Shown in pieces: positions 9,130 through 20,537 of a DNA stretch of 41,275 bases; positions within the stretch are counted from its first letter, which is position 1; each line of letters begins with the position of its first letter. Origin of the DNA: Gnetum montanum (taxonomy: Eukaryota > Streptophyta > Gnetopsida > Gnetales > Gnetaceae). Location: contig MNCI01002899.1 in assembly GCA_015680685.1 (NCBI GenBank), forward strand, positions 1 to 41,275. Reading direction: 5' to 3'. A program made the translations under genes and the position numbers. The notes beneath the pieces were generated by a model that was not told the origin of the DNA, made no database searches, and saw only the letters and a list, made by a program, of their open reading frames with translations.

Positions 9130-9400
9130 CTAAGTTATGTTAACCATGATCTCCCCAAGATCAGGTTAAACCTGGGCATTTCTTCAACCATGATGAATGT
9201 TGAGTTTGTGGGGAACTAGTCCCCTACTACGAAGTCTATGTGAACCATGCCCTTCACTAGGACATGTGCCCCGTTAAACGACCTTAGGCATGACGTTGTT
9301 GTGGGTTTGATTTGGTCGACCAAATCCAACTTGTCTACAATAGGAAAGGGGATGATGTTCATGGTAGCCCCATCATCAATGTGTATCCTTCAGAACCGAT
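9130..9400 (-). pseudogene. Retropepsin-type aspartic protease of element A
   Basis: The active site reads HIDDGATMNIIP at about 9380-9345, matching the D-S/T-G-A motif of retroviral-type proteases except that the second residue is Asp. About 65 residues later comes RFNLILGRSWL, the conserved ILGR region. Stops (TAG, TAA, TAG) lie between and after these motifs. It is in frame with gag. Confidence 0.75.
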
Positions 9401-10349
9401 GTTGACCGACCTAAATTATGATGAAAAGGGGTGCTATCATCACCTGATCCCTTTTGAAATATTCCCTAATGGCATCATCACTGAAAGTAAATTGGGATGG
9501 CTCAGGCTTTGCAGGTGCAGAGGGAAGCATGATTGAGTAGATCGCTTCCTCTTCCGCTGGCATGTCTTCATTGACCAGAATCACTGTCAACATGCGGATC
9601 AGAGCCTCGTGGTGGGGGACAGACATCATGATTAGGTCATATAGGCTCAGTGTAGCATTTTTCTATTTTAGAGCCTGCTTGATCGGAGTGAGGGCATCCA
9701 AAAGGTCTTGGCCACCCCCCTATTTAGCGCTTTCCTCCTCTTCAACTCGTCCTAGAAGATGAATTTCCTAAGGAGGGGTTACTTCGTATCTAGGTTCAGA
9801 TCCTTTATGGCAGGGCGACATGGACTATGTGGTTATAGAAACATTTGACTTTGGCGATGAGGGCATAGATGTAGAGGGTGGAGATGTAGGCTTGGAAGTA
9901 CCAACGGTAGTACCTCCTCTCAACATCTTACCTGCAAAATGCACTTCTCATTTTTTAGGATGAGAAGGTTGTTTAGCTGTCTTATGTGGGGTGGGGGTTG
10001 TTAAAGGAGCTGGCCCCCTGATGATAAACGGAGCTAACAATGTTAGCAGGCTAGGCAGCATGGTTTTGTTAATAGGTGGTGCCAAGATGGATACCCGTGG
10101 AAGAAATCTCAGGACAAACAGCTGTCACGAGCTTTGGCCCACCGCTGGTGGTGCTAGTGCTCTACGCTGAGGCAGACAAACCATGAATGGCTGCTGGGAT
10201 GGCCTAGGATCACTATCAATACCAATGGCATTGATGACATAACCAGCATTGTTGGCATTGAGGGGGTCTATGTAGACATGCATAGATTCTTTCTTAGGGT
10301 GTACTGGGTTGCTTTTGCCCAACACCAGTTTTCCCTAATCGATCAATCT

Positions 10350-10450
10350 CTAGATGTCATCATACAATGCCATATAGTAATCCGTGTTGTGACCACAATG
10401 TTGGTGATAGTCACAAAACCTCTCCAGCCTGAAACCCTTAGGAACTGGGG
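10350..10450 (-). pseudogene. Variant zinc knuckle in gag of element A
   Basis: The sequence FCDYHQHCGHNTDYYMAL follows the C-x2-H-x4-H-x4-C form usual in Tat-type gag, with Tyr in place of the final Cys. It is downstream of the gag core in the same frame. The last Cys could have been lost by a G-to-A change. Confidence 0.6.
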
Positions 10451-12728
10451 GCTCATTAGGCAGGGCCAAAGAGGGGTTCCTAAGGAGCTTGCAGTAGTGT
10501 TGATGTTTCCTGATTCCATCTTTTGACATCTGCTTGTATTGGATGTGCCCCACTACCAATAGCTACTTTAGAAGTTCTGAAGGCTTGAGAGGAAGTGGGG
10601 TGTACCTTGAGCGATCTTTACTGAAGGTTGGCTTAGGTTTTGCAGATGTCTCAGGTGCAGGTACTAGAGGTTACGGTGCATTACCTTGCTTGGTCATGGG
10701 ATTAGCTATGGGTACAGTTGATTTCTTATTGTTCTTGTTACCATTGTTGTTAGGTCTGGGCTTGGCCTCGATTTCCATAGTAGCCACTATGGTTGTTGGG
10801 GCCTTACCCTTATTCTTCTTTGTGAAGGTGTTTTTGTGAGCGATGTAGGCTGGGTCTTTGCTCACCTCAGTTGCATCCTGTATACTCTTAGTCTAAGCAA
10901 AGGCTTGACTAAGAGTGCGAGGGGCAAGGTAGTACAATTTAGACTTGATAAAGTCATTCACTGCACCTTTAAAGATGACCAATAAGTGGGCCTCTGTGAT
11001 GGGCTCACAGATTTCGTTAAGGGTTGTGCTCCATTACTAGATGAATTTCTGGACTGGTTCTAGAGGATCCTATTTCATGCTCATCAACTAGTCTAGCCTA
11101 GTTTCTGCCTTCAAGTTATACTTGAAGTGCATCACAAACTAAGTCAAAAGCTCTTCTAGAGTTGAAATGGTTGAGCGTGGCAGCGCGTGATACCAATCCA
11201 AAGCTTTTCAGGCTAGGGACGTGGCAAAGACACGAATAATCGTCTGTGGCCATTGTTGTAATAGAAGGGATTTAGACCTAAAGGTAACAAGATGCACGTT
11301 GGGATCCCCCTCCCCATCATATTTTGTGAAGTGTGAGAGAGACATCCCTAGGGGTAATGTCAAAGCAGGGATTGCAAGGCTGATGGGGTCATCCTAATAA
11401 AAGTCCATGACCTATACTGTGTCAAACCCAATAGCTTTGAGGCATTTTATTTCCTTGGTGAGGGTTTGGATAAGCAGGAATGCTTGGTCCAAAACCTGCA
11501 ATGTTGTGGACGGTTGGGGAACTACTGAGGTAGCTCCCATTTGTGGAATCACGAGGGTGGTGGCTTGACCCATCGATGGTACCATTGGGATAGCCCGTAC
11601 GAATGGTGCTGCTTGCGCTGTCCACCACCTGGTAGGTGGTGCTCTTGGAGTAAAAACTATGGGTTGATCTACCAAATAGATCGCTTGTGTTACCAATGGA
11701 ACAAACCATAGCCTTGTGTTGGGTTGTACCTCTTGTAGGGTTTGATAGGTCTGAGGGCAAGCATAATGAGACATCTGTGATAGTTGTGGAATAGGCGAAG
11801 AAGTAAATGGGGTCCACCATGTGGATGGGCCTGGGCCCGCCGTAGTGGGTGGAACAGATGTGAACGTAGGAATTGACATGGAAGTTGTGTATAACTGTGA
11901 AGTAGGTACAGTATGAATATGCGGTAGGGTAGCCATGATTGGTGTGCGATGCACTACGAGAATGGACGGATGAACATTCTGTAGAGGCATAGTTGTTGCA
12001 AATGAAATAGGGGAATATGGACATTGATACATCGAGAAGGTGACATGGCTACCCATTGCGATTGTAGTAGTAGGTTGCAGGAGCATAGGCATGATGACAA
12101 AGGGATTGGTAACAGAAAATGGATTGGCCCAAAAGGATTGGGTAAGAGGGATAGGAACAAGATTGGTTTGACCTTCCTCGTCAGATTGGGAATTGAGTTC
12201 CTCTTATCCATCTTGGAAGACGTCATCCTGGTTGGACGCTGTGTCCTGTTGCTCCCTAAGCCTAGCCAACTGGATTAACTAGTCTAGAAGCCTTTGGTTT
12301 GCCTGTGTCAAAGGTATGGAAACACTAGTAGTGGGTACAAACTCCTTCCTGTCGTAGTAAGCAAACTCGAAGCTACATTTGTCTTCGAGTTCGTGTACAT
12401 CCAAAGGCAGGTTTGCCTGAACCTTTGCATAGAGGAAGCTATAGCACTCATGTTACTAGGCCAACCCCTCAGGTCCTTGATTTTGGATCTTGAGGGATCT
12501 ATGTGTTTCCAGCATTGGGTTCAGTGGTTGTTTAGCACCAATGATGCCTTGGACCATGATGGGAACTTCAATGTTGAAAGTATTAGCAGTAGTAGTTGCG
12601 GAAGCCATTGTTACTAAGCTAGGTAGTTTTGCAAATGCAAAAAGCAAGGAAATTGGAAAGCTTAATAATTTTGTGAACAAGAAGAGTAGAGAAGTTGGCA
12701 AGCAATCAAAAAGGTAGGTAATCAAAAA

Positions 12729-13020
12729 GGCTTTATGTCTTGTCGAGCTCTCAAGGAACCGTCGAGGTGACTAATCTGTACCACACGATGCGTAAAAAAC
12801 TACAAAAGGGTATCATGTTTATGCTAGTGCGTGATAGGGTACAGAACACGTGCAAGACTGCCGTAAGATAGGCAAGTCAACTGGCAACTGGAGGCTTTAT
12901 GTCCTGTAGGGTTCCCAAGGAATCGTCGAGGTGACTAATCTGCATCGCACGATGCGTAAACAACCACAAACGGGTGTCAAGTTTACTCTAATGCACATCA
13001 GGGTGTAGGAGGCTTACAGG
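12729..13020 (-). repeat. 164-bp tandem duplication in the leader of element A
   Basis: Copies begin at 12729 and 12893 with GGCTTTATGTC and share CGTCGAGGTGACTAATCTG and ACGATGCGTAAA. The second copy is recognisable to about 13020. It is just upstream of the gag ATG on the minus strand, so it is in the 5' untranslated leader. Element E has a minisatellite in the same position. Confidence 0.75.
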
Positions 13021-13765
13021 ACTACTGTAACACATGGAAAGGCACCAAAGGCCCTCCTTCTAGCACCAAAAAAACTATAGCGACTGAAAATGTCAACGGC
13101 TGGAAAACACCTAGGGGTCATCAACCGTTGATAGTCTTGACCTCGTTTCCACGGGAGGGTCGTGCTGGATGGGATGGAAACAGGATGCCCTAAACATTCT
13201 GGTCGATCAGACAGGGACTTAGTTGGTGTTAATATAATTTTTTGCAACGTGTAATTTGAAAATGAGACTGATAGTGTGAAGTAATGCTTAAATGTAAAAA
13301 AGACAGAAAAAAATGTGAAAAGCAATAGTAAATAAGAGATAAAGTAAAACGCAGTTAGAAAAATGCACCACTTCGAAGCTATGACCTTGCTCTGTCAAGA
13401 TGGATACAATCGGTTGCACAACGTTGAGAAGTGCAGAGATCCCGAGAGTAACCAAGATGTGTAGAGTGAGAGGGTTGTGGGCTTCAACATGGACTTAATC
13501 ATCAACAATGCGAAGTGCTACCAAGGTGGTAGAAGAGAACAGAATAGAATGCTAGTCGAAAGCACTAACTATTTACAATGTTAAATGGAAAGTTTACAAT
13601 GCTTGAGGTTACAATGCCAACTTTTTGCTTGTCAGCCAACCAGATTTCCAAGAAAATAGATTGGGGACTAAAAAAGCTACAAAGGAAGTCCCTTGAATCA
13701 AAAAGTTTAAAAGAAGGGGACCAGAGAGAGAGAATCGAAGAGCCCTTAAGCGTCGCTCATTGGGG

Positions 13766-13773
13766 TATTTATA
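13766..13773 (-). promoter_or_regulatory. TATA-like box of element A
   Basis: On the minus strand this reads CCTATAAATACC with its neighbours, a strong plant TATA box, about 1.16 kb upstream of the gag ATG. The equivalent position in element E holds CCTATAAATAC at 38179-38172. Confidence 0.6.
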
Positions 13774-13954
13774 GGACCAAGGGCATGTAAAAGAGGCAGT
13801 TTGGACGCCACGTGCCTTGGGCTTATGCAAACCTGTCTACACTGCATGTGCTTGTATGACCGTTGGGCAAGCCTGCCATGCCATAATTATGCTGTCAGAG
13901 CAGTGGTGAAATTAGGTGAAGTGCATTGATGTCGCATAAGTGCTTGCCATGTTT

Positions 13955-13976
13955 TGCTATGCTTTGTAGCATAGCA
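13955..13976. repeat. TAGC hairpin a
   Basis: Arms GCTATGCT (13956-13963) and AGCATAGC (13968-13975) with a 4-base loop. It is the first of the cluster in the LTR-like region of element A. Confidence 0.7.
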
Positions 13977-14113
13977 TGTTTGGTGCGACATACCATCTTG
14001 CTATGTTATGCTACACTATGTTGGTTTGAAGCAAGAAACTTGCATTGTGTCCTGCTTCATGCGTTAGAAACCTTTGGAGTGCATTGACTATTTGTCACAT
14101 TTTTATTACGCTA

Positions 14114-14145
14114 TGCTACGCTACGTGGCGTATCGTAGCGTAGCA
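14114..14145. repeat. TAGC hairpin b
   Basis: Perfect 12-bp arms at 14114-14125 (TGCTACGCTACG) and 14134-14145, with an 8-base loop. Confidence 0.8.
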
Positions 14146-14411
14146 ACTGGCCTTAGTCGCAAAAAATGTCACCCATCTGCAAAACTTTTCCTTTTACACT
14201 GCAAAATTTTCAAACTTGCTGGTCTCACCCTTCGAGTTGTCTTCTGTCACTTTCACAGAATTGCTATGCCTCGTTGCGCCTTGTAGCTTAGCGTAGCGTA
14301 GCAACAAACATGACTTGATTTCGCCAAGTTCGCCACTTTCTGATGGAAGGAGACATTGCTGAAGGACTTGAAGTCAGGTGAGGGGACTGGTCATCTAGCT
14401 TTTGCTACATT

Positions 14412-14503
14412 GTGCTACGCTACATAGCATAGCGTAGCGTAGCACTATGCTTCTACAAGTTTCTTCTGAAGTTCACTACGCTACATGGCATAGCATAGCG
14501 TAG
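14412..14503. repeat. TAGC hairpins c and d
   Basis: Hairpin c has 11-bp arms at 14412-14422 (GTGCTACGCTA) and 14435-14445. Hairpin d, about 14476-14503, has CTACGCTA pairing with TAGCGTAG. Both contain CATAGCATAGCG in or near the loop. Confidence 0.75.
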
Positions 14504-14647
14504 CAAGACTTCTTGACTTAGAAAACTTGCTGAAGTGGACAGTCTGAAAATTAGAGCATCCATCTCCTGAAGAACTACCATAATGCTGTGCGAATTGCAA
14601 AGGCATGGTGAAGAAAGCATGCCTTCAAATTTTTGGGTGTTTCACAA

Positions 14648-16302
14648 CCCATTCCATATAATGATCGATGCATCTAATTATGCCTTAGAAGCCGTACCAA
14701 CATAGTTAGATGAACAAAAATGCCCTTATTACATCCACTATGTGAGTAAGAGTATTGCTAGTGCACAACTCAACTACACAACTACTATTAAGGAATTAAT
14801 GGCTGTAGTGTTTGCATTGGACAAATTTAGGCACTATGTGTTAGGCTACAAAGTGTATATTNCGGATAACAAAGAGGATGAATATGCCATATCTGATCAT
14901 TTTCCTGACGCAACCCTCTTTGCCGGTGTAGTGAGTAACCAACCCATGAGAACAAATTGGTATAGTAGCATTCTTACTTATCTCCTTTCCCACCAAACAC
15001 CATAGGGATTGGACTTTAGGAAGAAGCAATGGTTTCTTCACAAAATCAAATACTTCATGGAAATCAAGGGACAACTCTATAAAGTCTGTCCTGATGGCTT
15101 GGTTCGATGGTGTGTGCCCGATGAGGATCAATTAAGAGTTCTCCAGGATGCTCATGAGGGTCCCTGTGGGGGCCACTATGCAAGGAGAAAAATGGCCATT
15201 AAGATCCTACTTGTAGGATATTACTGGCCAATGCTATTTTGGGATGCCCATTAATTTGTCCAATCCTGTGAGAACTGTCAATGGGATGGTGGAATGACAA
15301 CTAGAATGGAGGGTCTGCAACAATGGATTCAACCTTTGGAACCCTTTGACATTTGGGGAATAGATTTTATGGGGCCTATTACACTGATGTCCAATGGGAA
15401 AGCTTATATCATTATTGCTGTTAACTATTTAACCAAATGGGCTGAAGCAGCTACTGTAATATACTACACATTGTCTATAGCTGCATGATTTGTACAACAA
15501 AAAATCATAAATAGGCATGCCACGTGCAGTCATCTCTGATAATGGAACACATTTTACGGGTGTAACCTTTTGTAAGTTAATGCAACACTTAGGGGTTGAA
15601 CATAAATTGACCACACCTTATCACCCCCAAGATAATGGCCAAGCCGAGGTTACCAATCAGGAGATTATGAGAATATTAATGAGAACAATTAGCAAATTTA
15701 GGTAATATTGGAGCATGAAATTGAACGACGCTCTCTGGGCGTACCGCTCAACTTGGAAACTCCCTATAGGCTACTATCTCTATGAGTTGGTGTACAGAAA
15801 ACTCCAAAAACTTCTAATTCAAACTGAGTTCCGTACACTGTCCATGGCATGTGACCTTCACCTTGACCTTGATGTAGCACAAAAATAAAGATTGGCATCT
15901 CTAAACGTGCTAGACGAGAATCGATTGGTTGCCCTATCATCAAACAAGATACACAAAGCACATAACAAACAACGTCATGACTTAAAAATTCAAAAGGTTA
16001 AGTACCAACTAGGAGACAAGGTCCTTTACTAGAACCCCGTGCATGTACCACAACGTATGAAATTTCAAACATTGTGGGAAGGACCCTACATTATCCATAT
16101 GACCTTTCCCTCAGGAGCCATGGCAATATACAAGCCTGAAACCCCTGATAAGAAATTACTAGTTAATGTGCAACAAACTAAACCTTTCCATGAACCAAGA
16201 ATAGCCAATGCAAATTACACCTCTGATAGTAGACAACCATGCTCCTTATTTCAGATCTCTCCATTTCCATTCAGTCATGGGGGAGATGGCCACCTATGCT
16301 AA
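14648..16302 (+). pseudogene. 5'-truncated Athila-like pol (RNase H and integrase), element B
   Basis: Homology begins abruptly at about 14648 with PFHIMIDASNYAL of RNase H; everything upstream is missing. It continues with LNYTTTIKELMAVVFALDKF, then the integrase zinc finger (HEGPCGGHYARR, CENCQ), first Asp in FDIWGIDFMG (about 15350), second in ISDNGTHF (about 15535) and Glu in NGQAEVTN (about 15640). A frameshift lies at about 15490-15516. The frame ends near HGGDGHLC at 16302. About 50 RNase H residues present in element D are missing at the unknown base 14862. Stops and the truncation make it non-functional. Confidence 0.82.
14862..14862. other. Single unknown base (N) at a missing segment
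   Basis: The single N falls between GYKVYI and DNKEDEY. Element D has about 50 further residues there. The frame is kept across it. Confidence 0.9.
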
Positions 16303-18189
16303 TCATTTGAGTCCCTCAGTTCTTTTTAAGTTTTTGTTTTACACATTTTTGTTTTACAAAATCTTTAACATTTCTAGTTTTTTATTTTACAACATTGTTA
16401 TACTTTTTCATTCTTTGTGTGTGTGTGTGTTATCCATCTTGAAAGTTTGTCATTTAATAGGTGTTCTTCATGATGGTATGAACTATTTTTTTACTGATTG
16501 CTAATGTTTGGTTTTTACCTCTAAGTTATGATGTTGATACTAAGGTATTTTTCTTTTGATATGACAAGCAATAAGTTCACTTTACCCATTCATCCACAAA
16601 TTTCTATGGTCTCTCTCGGCTTGGAAATGTACAATCCCTTTCTAAATAAGAACTATTAATGAATTGGTGACTGGGCATTTCTCAAACTAAAGAAGGACTG
16701 AAGGATTGAGAAGGATGTGACTTCAAGGGAACTTGATGCATTTGTGTTGGCCATTCTCTTGGGTGCTTGGATGTTTTCTTTGTGAGTTTTCTTACTGTTC
16801 TGATGTTACAATCATATCGGGAAGCTGAGCAAATAAAAATAACAAAGTCTTTGCATGGTGTGGTTCTCACGCATAAACATATAAAACAACAAAGAAAAAC
16901 AACTGTGAGAATTTAAAGCACACCCCTGAGACAAAATAATTCCTTAGGCTACAAGCACTGGTTATGGAACTCAAAATAAAAATGTTCCCTCTAACTAAGG
17001 CCCTTCTCAGTTCCCATTCTTCTCTCCTCCTTGTTTCGTCAGAATGGTGGTGGCTCTTGGGTGAAGGAATTCTTGTTACTTCAAGAGGATGGATTGGCCG
17101 AATGTATTAATGTGAAGTCACTGGATGTGGTTTGTTGAGGCCAAACTTGGAATGGGATCTATTAAGTCACATTAACCATGAAATACACAAGGGGCTATAC
17201 ACCACCTTTTTCTTGAGATTCCATTCCATTCTCCTCTTTCCATCATTCTTCCTCCATTGTTCACCTCATTGCTGGTTGTATCATTAGTGTATATTTTGGT
17301 TGATGCATTGTTTTCTATTTGGTAAATTCTTGTGGTTAAGACTTTAAATATTGTTCCAAATGACATTCCTAAAGCCTACAGACTCTTTGAATGTGGATTT
17401 TTTAGGGCACTAAGGGCATGAGCCTGCTTTGCGGAGGACCCACTGACATTCCTATTTGGTGCACCAGTTAAATTCTTTCCTTTAACATTTTTGCAATTCA
17501 CTCTATTTTGTTCATTTCCATCTTGACATCCATTTCATCGATGTTATAGTTGTCTATTTTTCTCCATCTTTCTTGTTCTTTCTCTTTCTCTTTATCCATT
17601 CTATCAGTATCAGAGGTTTGCTCTTAGTCATGGGGGTCCGGACCCAAATTTTTTCAATTTTCTCCTAGCCCCTACACCTTCAGTAGTTACCATGAATATA
17701 TCTCTAGATCCATATTGGCCATACCACAACTCAGCCAATGGACCTTTCACCGAAGCAAGGTATCAACTGCATAGTGATTTGTTTACCTTTGCTAATATAA
17801 GATTGTGTTGTGTGTGCAGATGGAAATCATACAACAACAGATTAGATCTGGAGGAAATAGTTGGAATGGATTAGTGCTGAAGCAGCTATGCAAGGAACGA
17901 GACTGATGGGGCACTTATGGATGGACAACAAAAGGCACAATCTTGGCATTGGTAGCAGCAAAACTTCTTTCTCTCTCTCTCTTTCTCAGCTGCCAAATAA
18001 GGCCTAATGTCAAATGTAATAAGGTGTTCACTCTTGTTGTCATGAACACCAGTTTTGTCATGTTCTGTAATGATGATCCATTCACATGTCATCCCATTCA
18101 CCATTAGTTCCATTTGAGTCAATAATCCCATACCATCCCAATATTTTGTAAGGAACTTGAGGATGATTTTTTATTCAATCATGGGGGTA
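16303..18189 (+). other. 3' untranslated region of element B
   Basis: About 1.9 kb between the end of pol and the LTR. It starts with TTTTGTTTTACA-like units (about 16330-16400) and a (GT)n tract (about 16407-16430). The first 700-1100 bp match element D at 28.3-27.4 kb on the other strand, including GACTTCAAGGGAACTTGATG. No clear gene; Athila elements commonly have a long region here, sometimes with an env-like frame, but I see none that is convincing. The purine-rich ATGGGGGTA just before 18190 may be the polypurine tract. Confidence 0.6.
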
Positions 18190-18997
18190 TGATGGGATGT
18201 GATATCGCATCGCACGTGATATCGTGTCGTCCCTTGCAATATCGCAGTGTGCCACCAAGTCTATAAATAAGAGGAAGCTCTCCCTTGTTTCTCATTCTAG
18301 GCCTAGACCCTAGAAAAACTCTAGCATTTTTCCCTCTCCAGAGATAGGATATTTTGCATGTGCCCATAGTAGGAGCTCCAAAGTGAAAGGATCTTTATTT
18401 GAGCAAATATTATACCTGAACACAAGTTTGTGTACAGCAATAAAGACGAACTTCTTGTATCAACCTTGTAGTGCATGGAATAGGCTAAATAGGACTTTAT
18501 TTATTATTTACCATTTAAATGCTTCATTAGTTGATTAAATCTCTCTCAAAACTTCTCTCCTAGTTAAGTGCATTCAATACGATTGCTTCGAGCACGTGCA
18601 TTACACTTGGTAATCCCAGCAACGAATAGTGTTTGGTAACCAAGGTTGCATTGGTTCAAGGTGTGAATGATAAGTGGGAATAGATACTGATGCTAGGTTA
18701 ATTAAAGCTTAGTTAGTTAGTTAAAGTTAGTTAATTAGTCTCTTCCCTGTTAGTTAATTAGTATCTTCCGTTCACCTCGTCAGCATAGGAGATAAAACAA
18801 AAAAGACATAAAAATCATATACCTCAGACTTACTTAACCATACAACTGTGACAAATACAAGTATGGGAATACAGCGAATGATTAACCTTAAGTGTTCCAT
18901 AAGGCGTGTAGGCACTTAGTCTACGGAGTTCGACTGGATCATGTGTGTAATGCTCGTATTCGTATGGTTGAGTGTAGGGGTACCTTGCCACTCATCA
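18190..18997 (+). mobile_element. Complete LTR of element B (808 bp)
   Basis: It starts TGATGGGATGTGATATCGC and ends CCACTCATCA, giving TGATG/CATCA ends. It matches the LTRs of D (34547-35441) and C (23737-24570), which are on the other strand. It has GATATCG words upstream of a TATA box (TATAAATA at 18262-18269). Shared blocks follow, such as TTGAGCAAATATTATACC and GGTTGAGTGTAGGGGTA near its end. Next to it at 18998 begins element C pol, with no visible target-site duplication because B has no 5' end. Confidence 0.82.
18262..18269 (+). promoter_or_regulatory. TATA box in LTR B
   Basis: TATAAATA, 72 bp after the LTR start, with GATATC-type words between. LTRs C and D have a TATA box at the equivalent place. 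Confidence 0.65.
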
Positions 18998-20110
18998 ACT
19001 ACCATCAATTTTTTCTTTGTTATGGTGTAATTCAATTAGGCACCCACAATGCTTTAGATCATGTAGTGGATATAGTAAAGATGTTTTCAATCATCCAACT
19101 ATGTGAGCATGACTCCCAGGGAATAATTTAATGCATCCATCATGATGTGGAATGGTTTGAACCAATTAGGTGCTCGTAGAATTGGAGTTTCTACAAGTTT
19201 TTACTTAAGTTACTAGAATTCATCCTCACATTCCTCAATCTAGAAGAATGGAGCATCCTTCTTTGTTAGCTCCACCAATAGTTTAGCAATCTTAGAGAAA
19301 TTCTCTATGAATCATTGATAGTAGCTAGTGTGGCCAAGGAATGATCGAACATCTTTGATAGTTTCTAGTTGATAGGTAATTCCTTGGATGATCCTGATTT
19401 TCTTAGGGTCCACCTTTATCCCTTTTTTCAAATATTTGGTGCCCCAAAATAATGCCTTTTTACATTATTAGGTGGCTTTTCTACTAGTTGAGTTGAAGGT
19501 CTATCTCCACACACCTTTTTAATACTTGCTCAAGAAGATCCAAGGCTTACTCACTTTAGCCCCATAGGTGGAGAAGTCATCTATGAAGGCTTCCATCCTA
19601 CTACTAATCTATTGTTGAAAGATGCTTAGGACAAGACATTGCAAGGTTACATAGGCATTACACATACCAAATGACATCTTTTTGTATGCAAAATTCTCCT
19701 AGGAACTTGTGAACATGGTTTTGGCCTAATCCTTGGGTACAATCTAGAATTGGTTATAGTCACTATAACCATCCAAAAATTTGTAAAAATAATGCCTAGA
19801 AATGGTGTCCAACACTTGGTTCACAAATGGTAATGGGAAATTATCTTTGTAAGTCATCATGTTCAACAGCCTAAAATCGATACAGATCCTTCACTTTCCA
19901 CCTTTCTTTGGTACTATCACTAGTGGGCTAACCCACTTGCTATCTACAATGGGATAGATGAACCCTACCTTGAGGAGTTGTTCAATCTCCTCCTTGATGA
20001 TATGCTTGAGTTTGGGATTTAACTATTACTGCAACTACCTCTTAGGCTTCATGAAAGGATTTATATAGATGCAGTGCTAACATATCCTTGGATCAATTCC
20101 AATGAGTTTA
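18998..20110 (-). pseudogene. RT and RNase H of Athila-like element C, truncated at 18998
   Basis: On the minus strand the RT begins near 19900 with CIDFRLLN and continues KDNFPLPFVNQVLDT, FLDGYSDYNQ, FAYKKMSFGMCNA and the active-site FIDDFSTYG (about 19570). After this the frame shifts. RNase H homology (HIMMDALNYSLGVML) runs to LNYTITKKKLMV and stops at 18998, where LTR B ends. Integrase is absent. The copy is more decayed than D, with stops and frameshifts. Confidence 0.75.
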
Positions 20111-20537
20111 GGATATGACTAGGCCAAGGTTGTTAGCCACTTGTTGACCACCTTCAACAACTTCTCTTATTATTTAGGAGTAAGGTTGGCATTGATTATC
20201 ACTAGCTTTCCATTGTTTAGAAAAGCATATTCTATGTTAGCAAGTAGAGTTTTCAACTCTAGGGTCTCTTATTTAAAGATCTCAAGAATTTCCAACTTCC
20301 CTCAACAAGTGTCATTAGGTTCATTGGAGAGTTGGAAATGAACTCACTCTAATCCATCCATGCCTTCAACATAGGCACTTTTCAAGCTCTTAGTTGGTTC
20401 CATGCAAAGTGTTGAGCTGCTATAAGGATCAATTGTCAACCACTAGATGTCCTCCTCTTTCATGGCTGTTGCATACACGTACCTTTGAATTTAAAACACA
20501 TTTGCATATTAACTACATGCTATGATGGATGTACTTT
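20111..20537 (-). other. Decayed linker between protease and RT of element C
   Basis: Corresponds to 30.9-31.3 kb of element D (both contain SNFPQ-like and CAACATAGG-type blocks on the plus strand). No domain is recognisable. Confidence 0.45.

Larger units (their letters stand above)
8817..12608 (-). pseudogene. gag-protease polyprotein of Tat/Ogre-like retrotransposon A
   Basis: A single frame of 1264 codons from ATG at 12608 (MASATTTANTF) through gag and protease. Order: N-terminal region with YAKVQANLPLD (about 12410), a Pro/Thr/Gln-rich stretch (12150-11450), the gag core with ALDWYHALPRS (about 11190) and NDFIKSKLYYLAPRTL (about 10930), a basic KKNKGK stretch, a zinc-knuckle-like motif (about 10410), and protease (9390-9130). 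It would form the particle and cleave the polyprotein. The gag is closely similar to that of element E at 35442-37110. There are many premature stops, mainly TAG and TAA, and no frameshift in 3.8 kb. The end is set here by the candidate splice donor; the frame decays after about 8900. Confidence 0.82.
13020..14640 (-). other. LTR-like 5' region of element A
   Basis: This stretch lies upstream of gag in element A. It contains a TATA-like box on the minus strand (13773-13766) and, further upstream, a cluster of TAGC-type hairpins in the place of an LTR U3. I could not fix the LTR ends or a primer-binding site, so the limits are approximate. Its far end meets the truncated element B near 14640. 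Confidence 0.45.

Noticed and set aside
10534-10839. Plus-strand 101-codon hydrophobic frame, membrane-protein-like
   Set aside because: It is the reverse complement of the basic Asn/Lys-rich part of element A gag, which explains the Leu/Phe/Val-rich look.
13020-14640. Exact LTR ends and primer site for element A
   Set aside because: I looked for TG...CA ends and a TGGCGCC-type site here and near 37.5-38 kb in element E but found no unambiguous pair, so only approximate LTR-like regions are reported.
16208-16504. 98-codon Phe-rich plus-strand frame as an env-like gene of element B
   Set aside because: It overlaps the end of pol and the T-rich minisatellite. There is no signal peptide, cleavage site or conserved Cys pattern.
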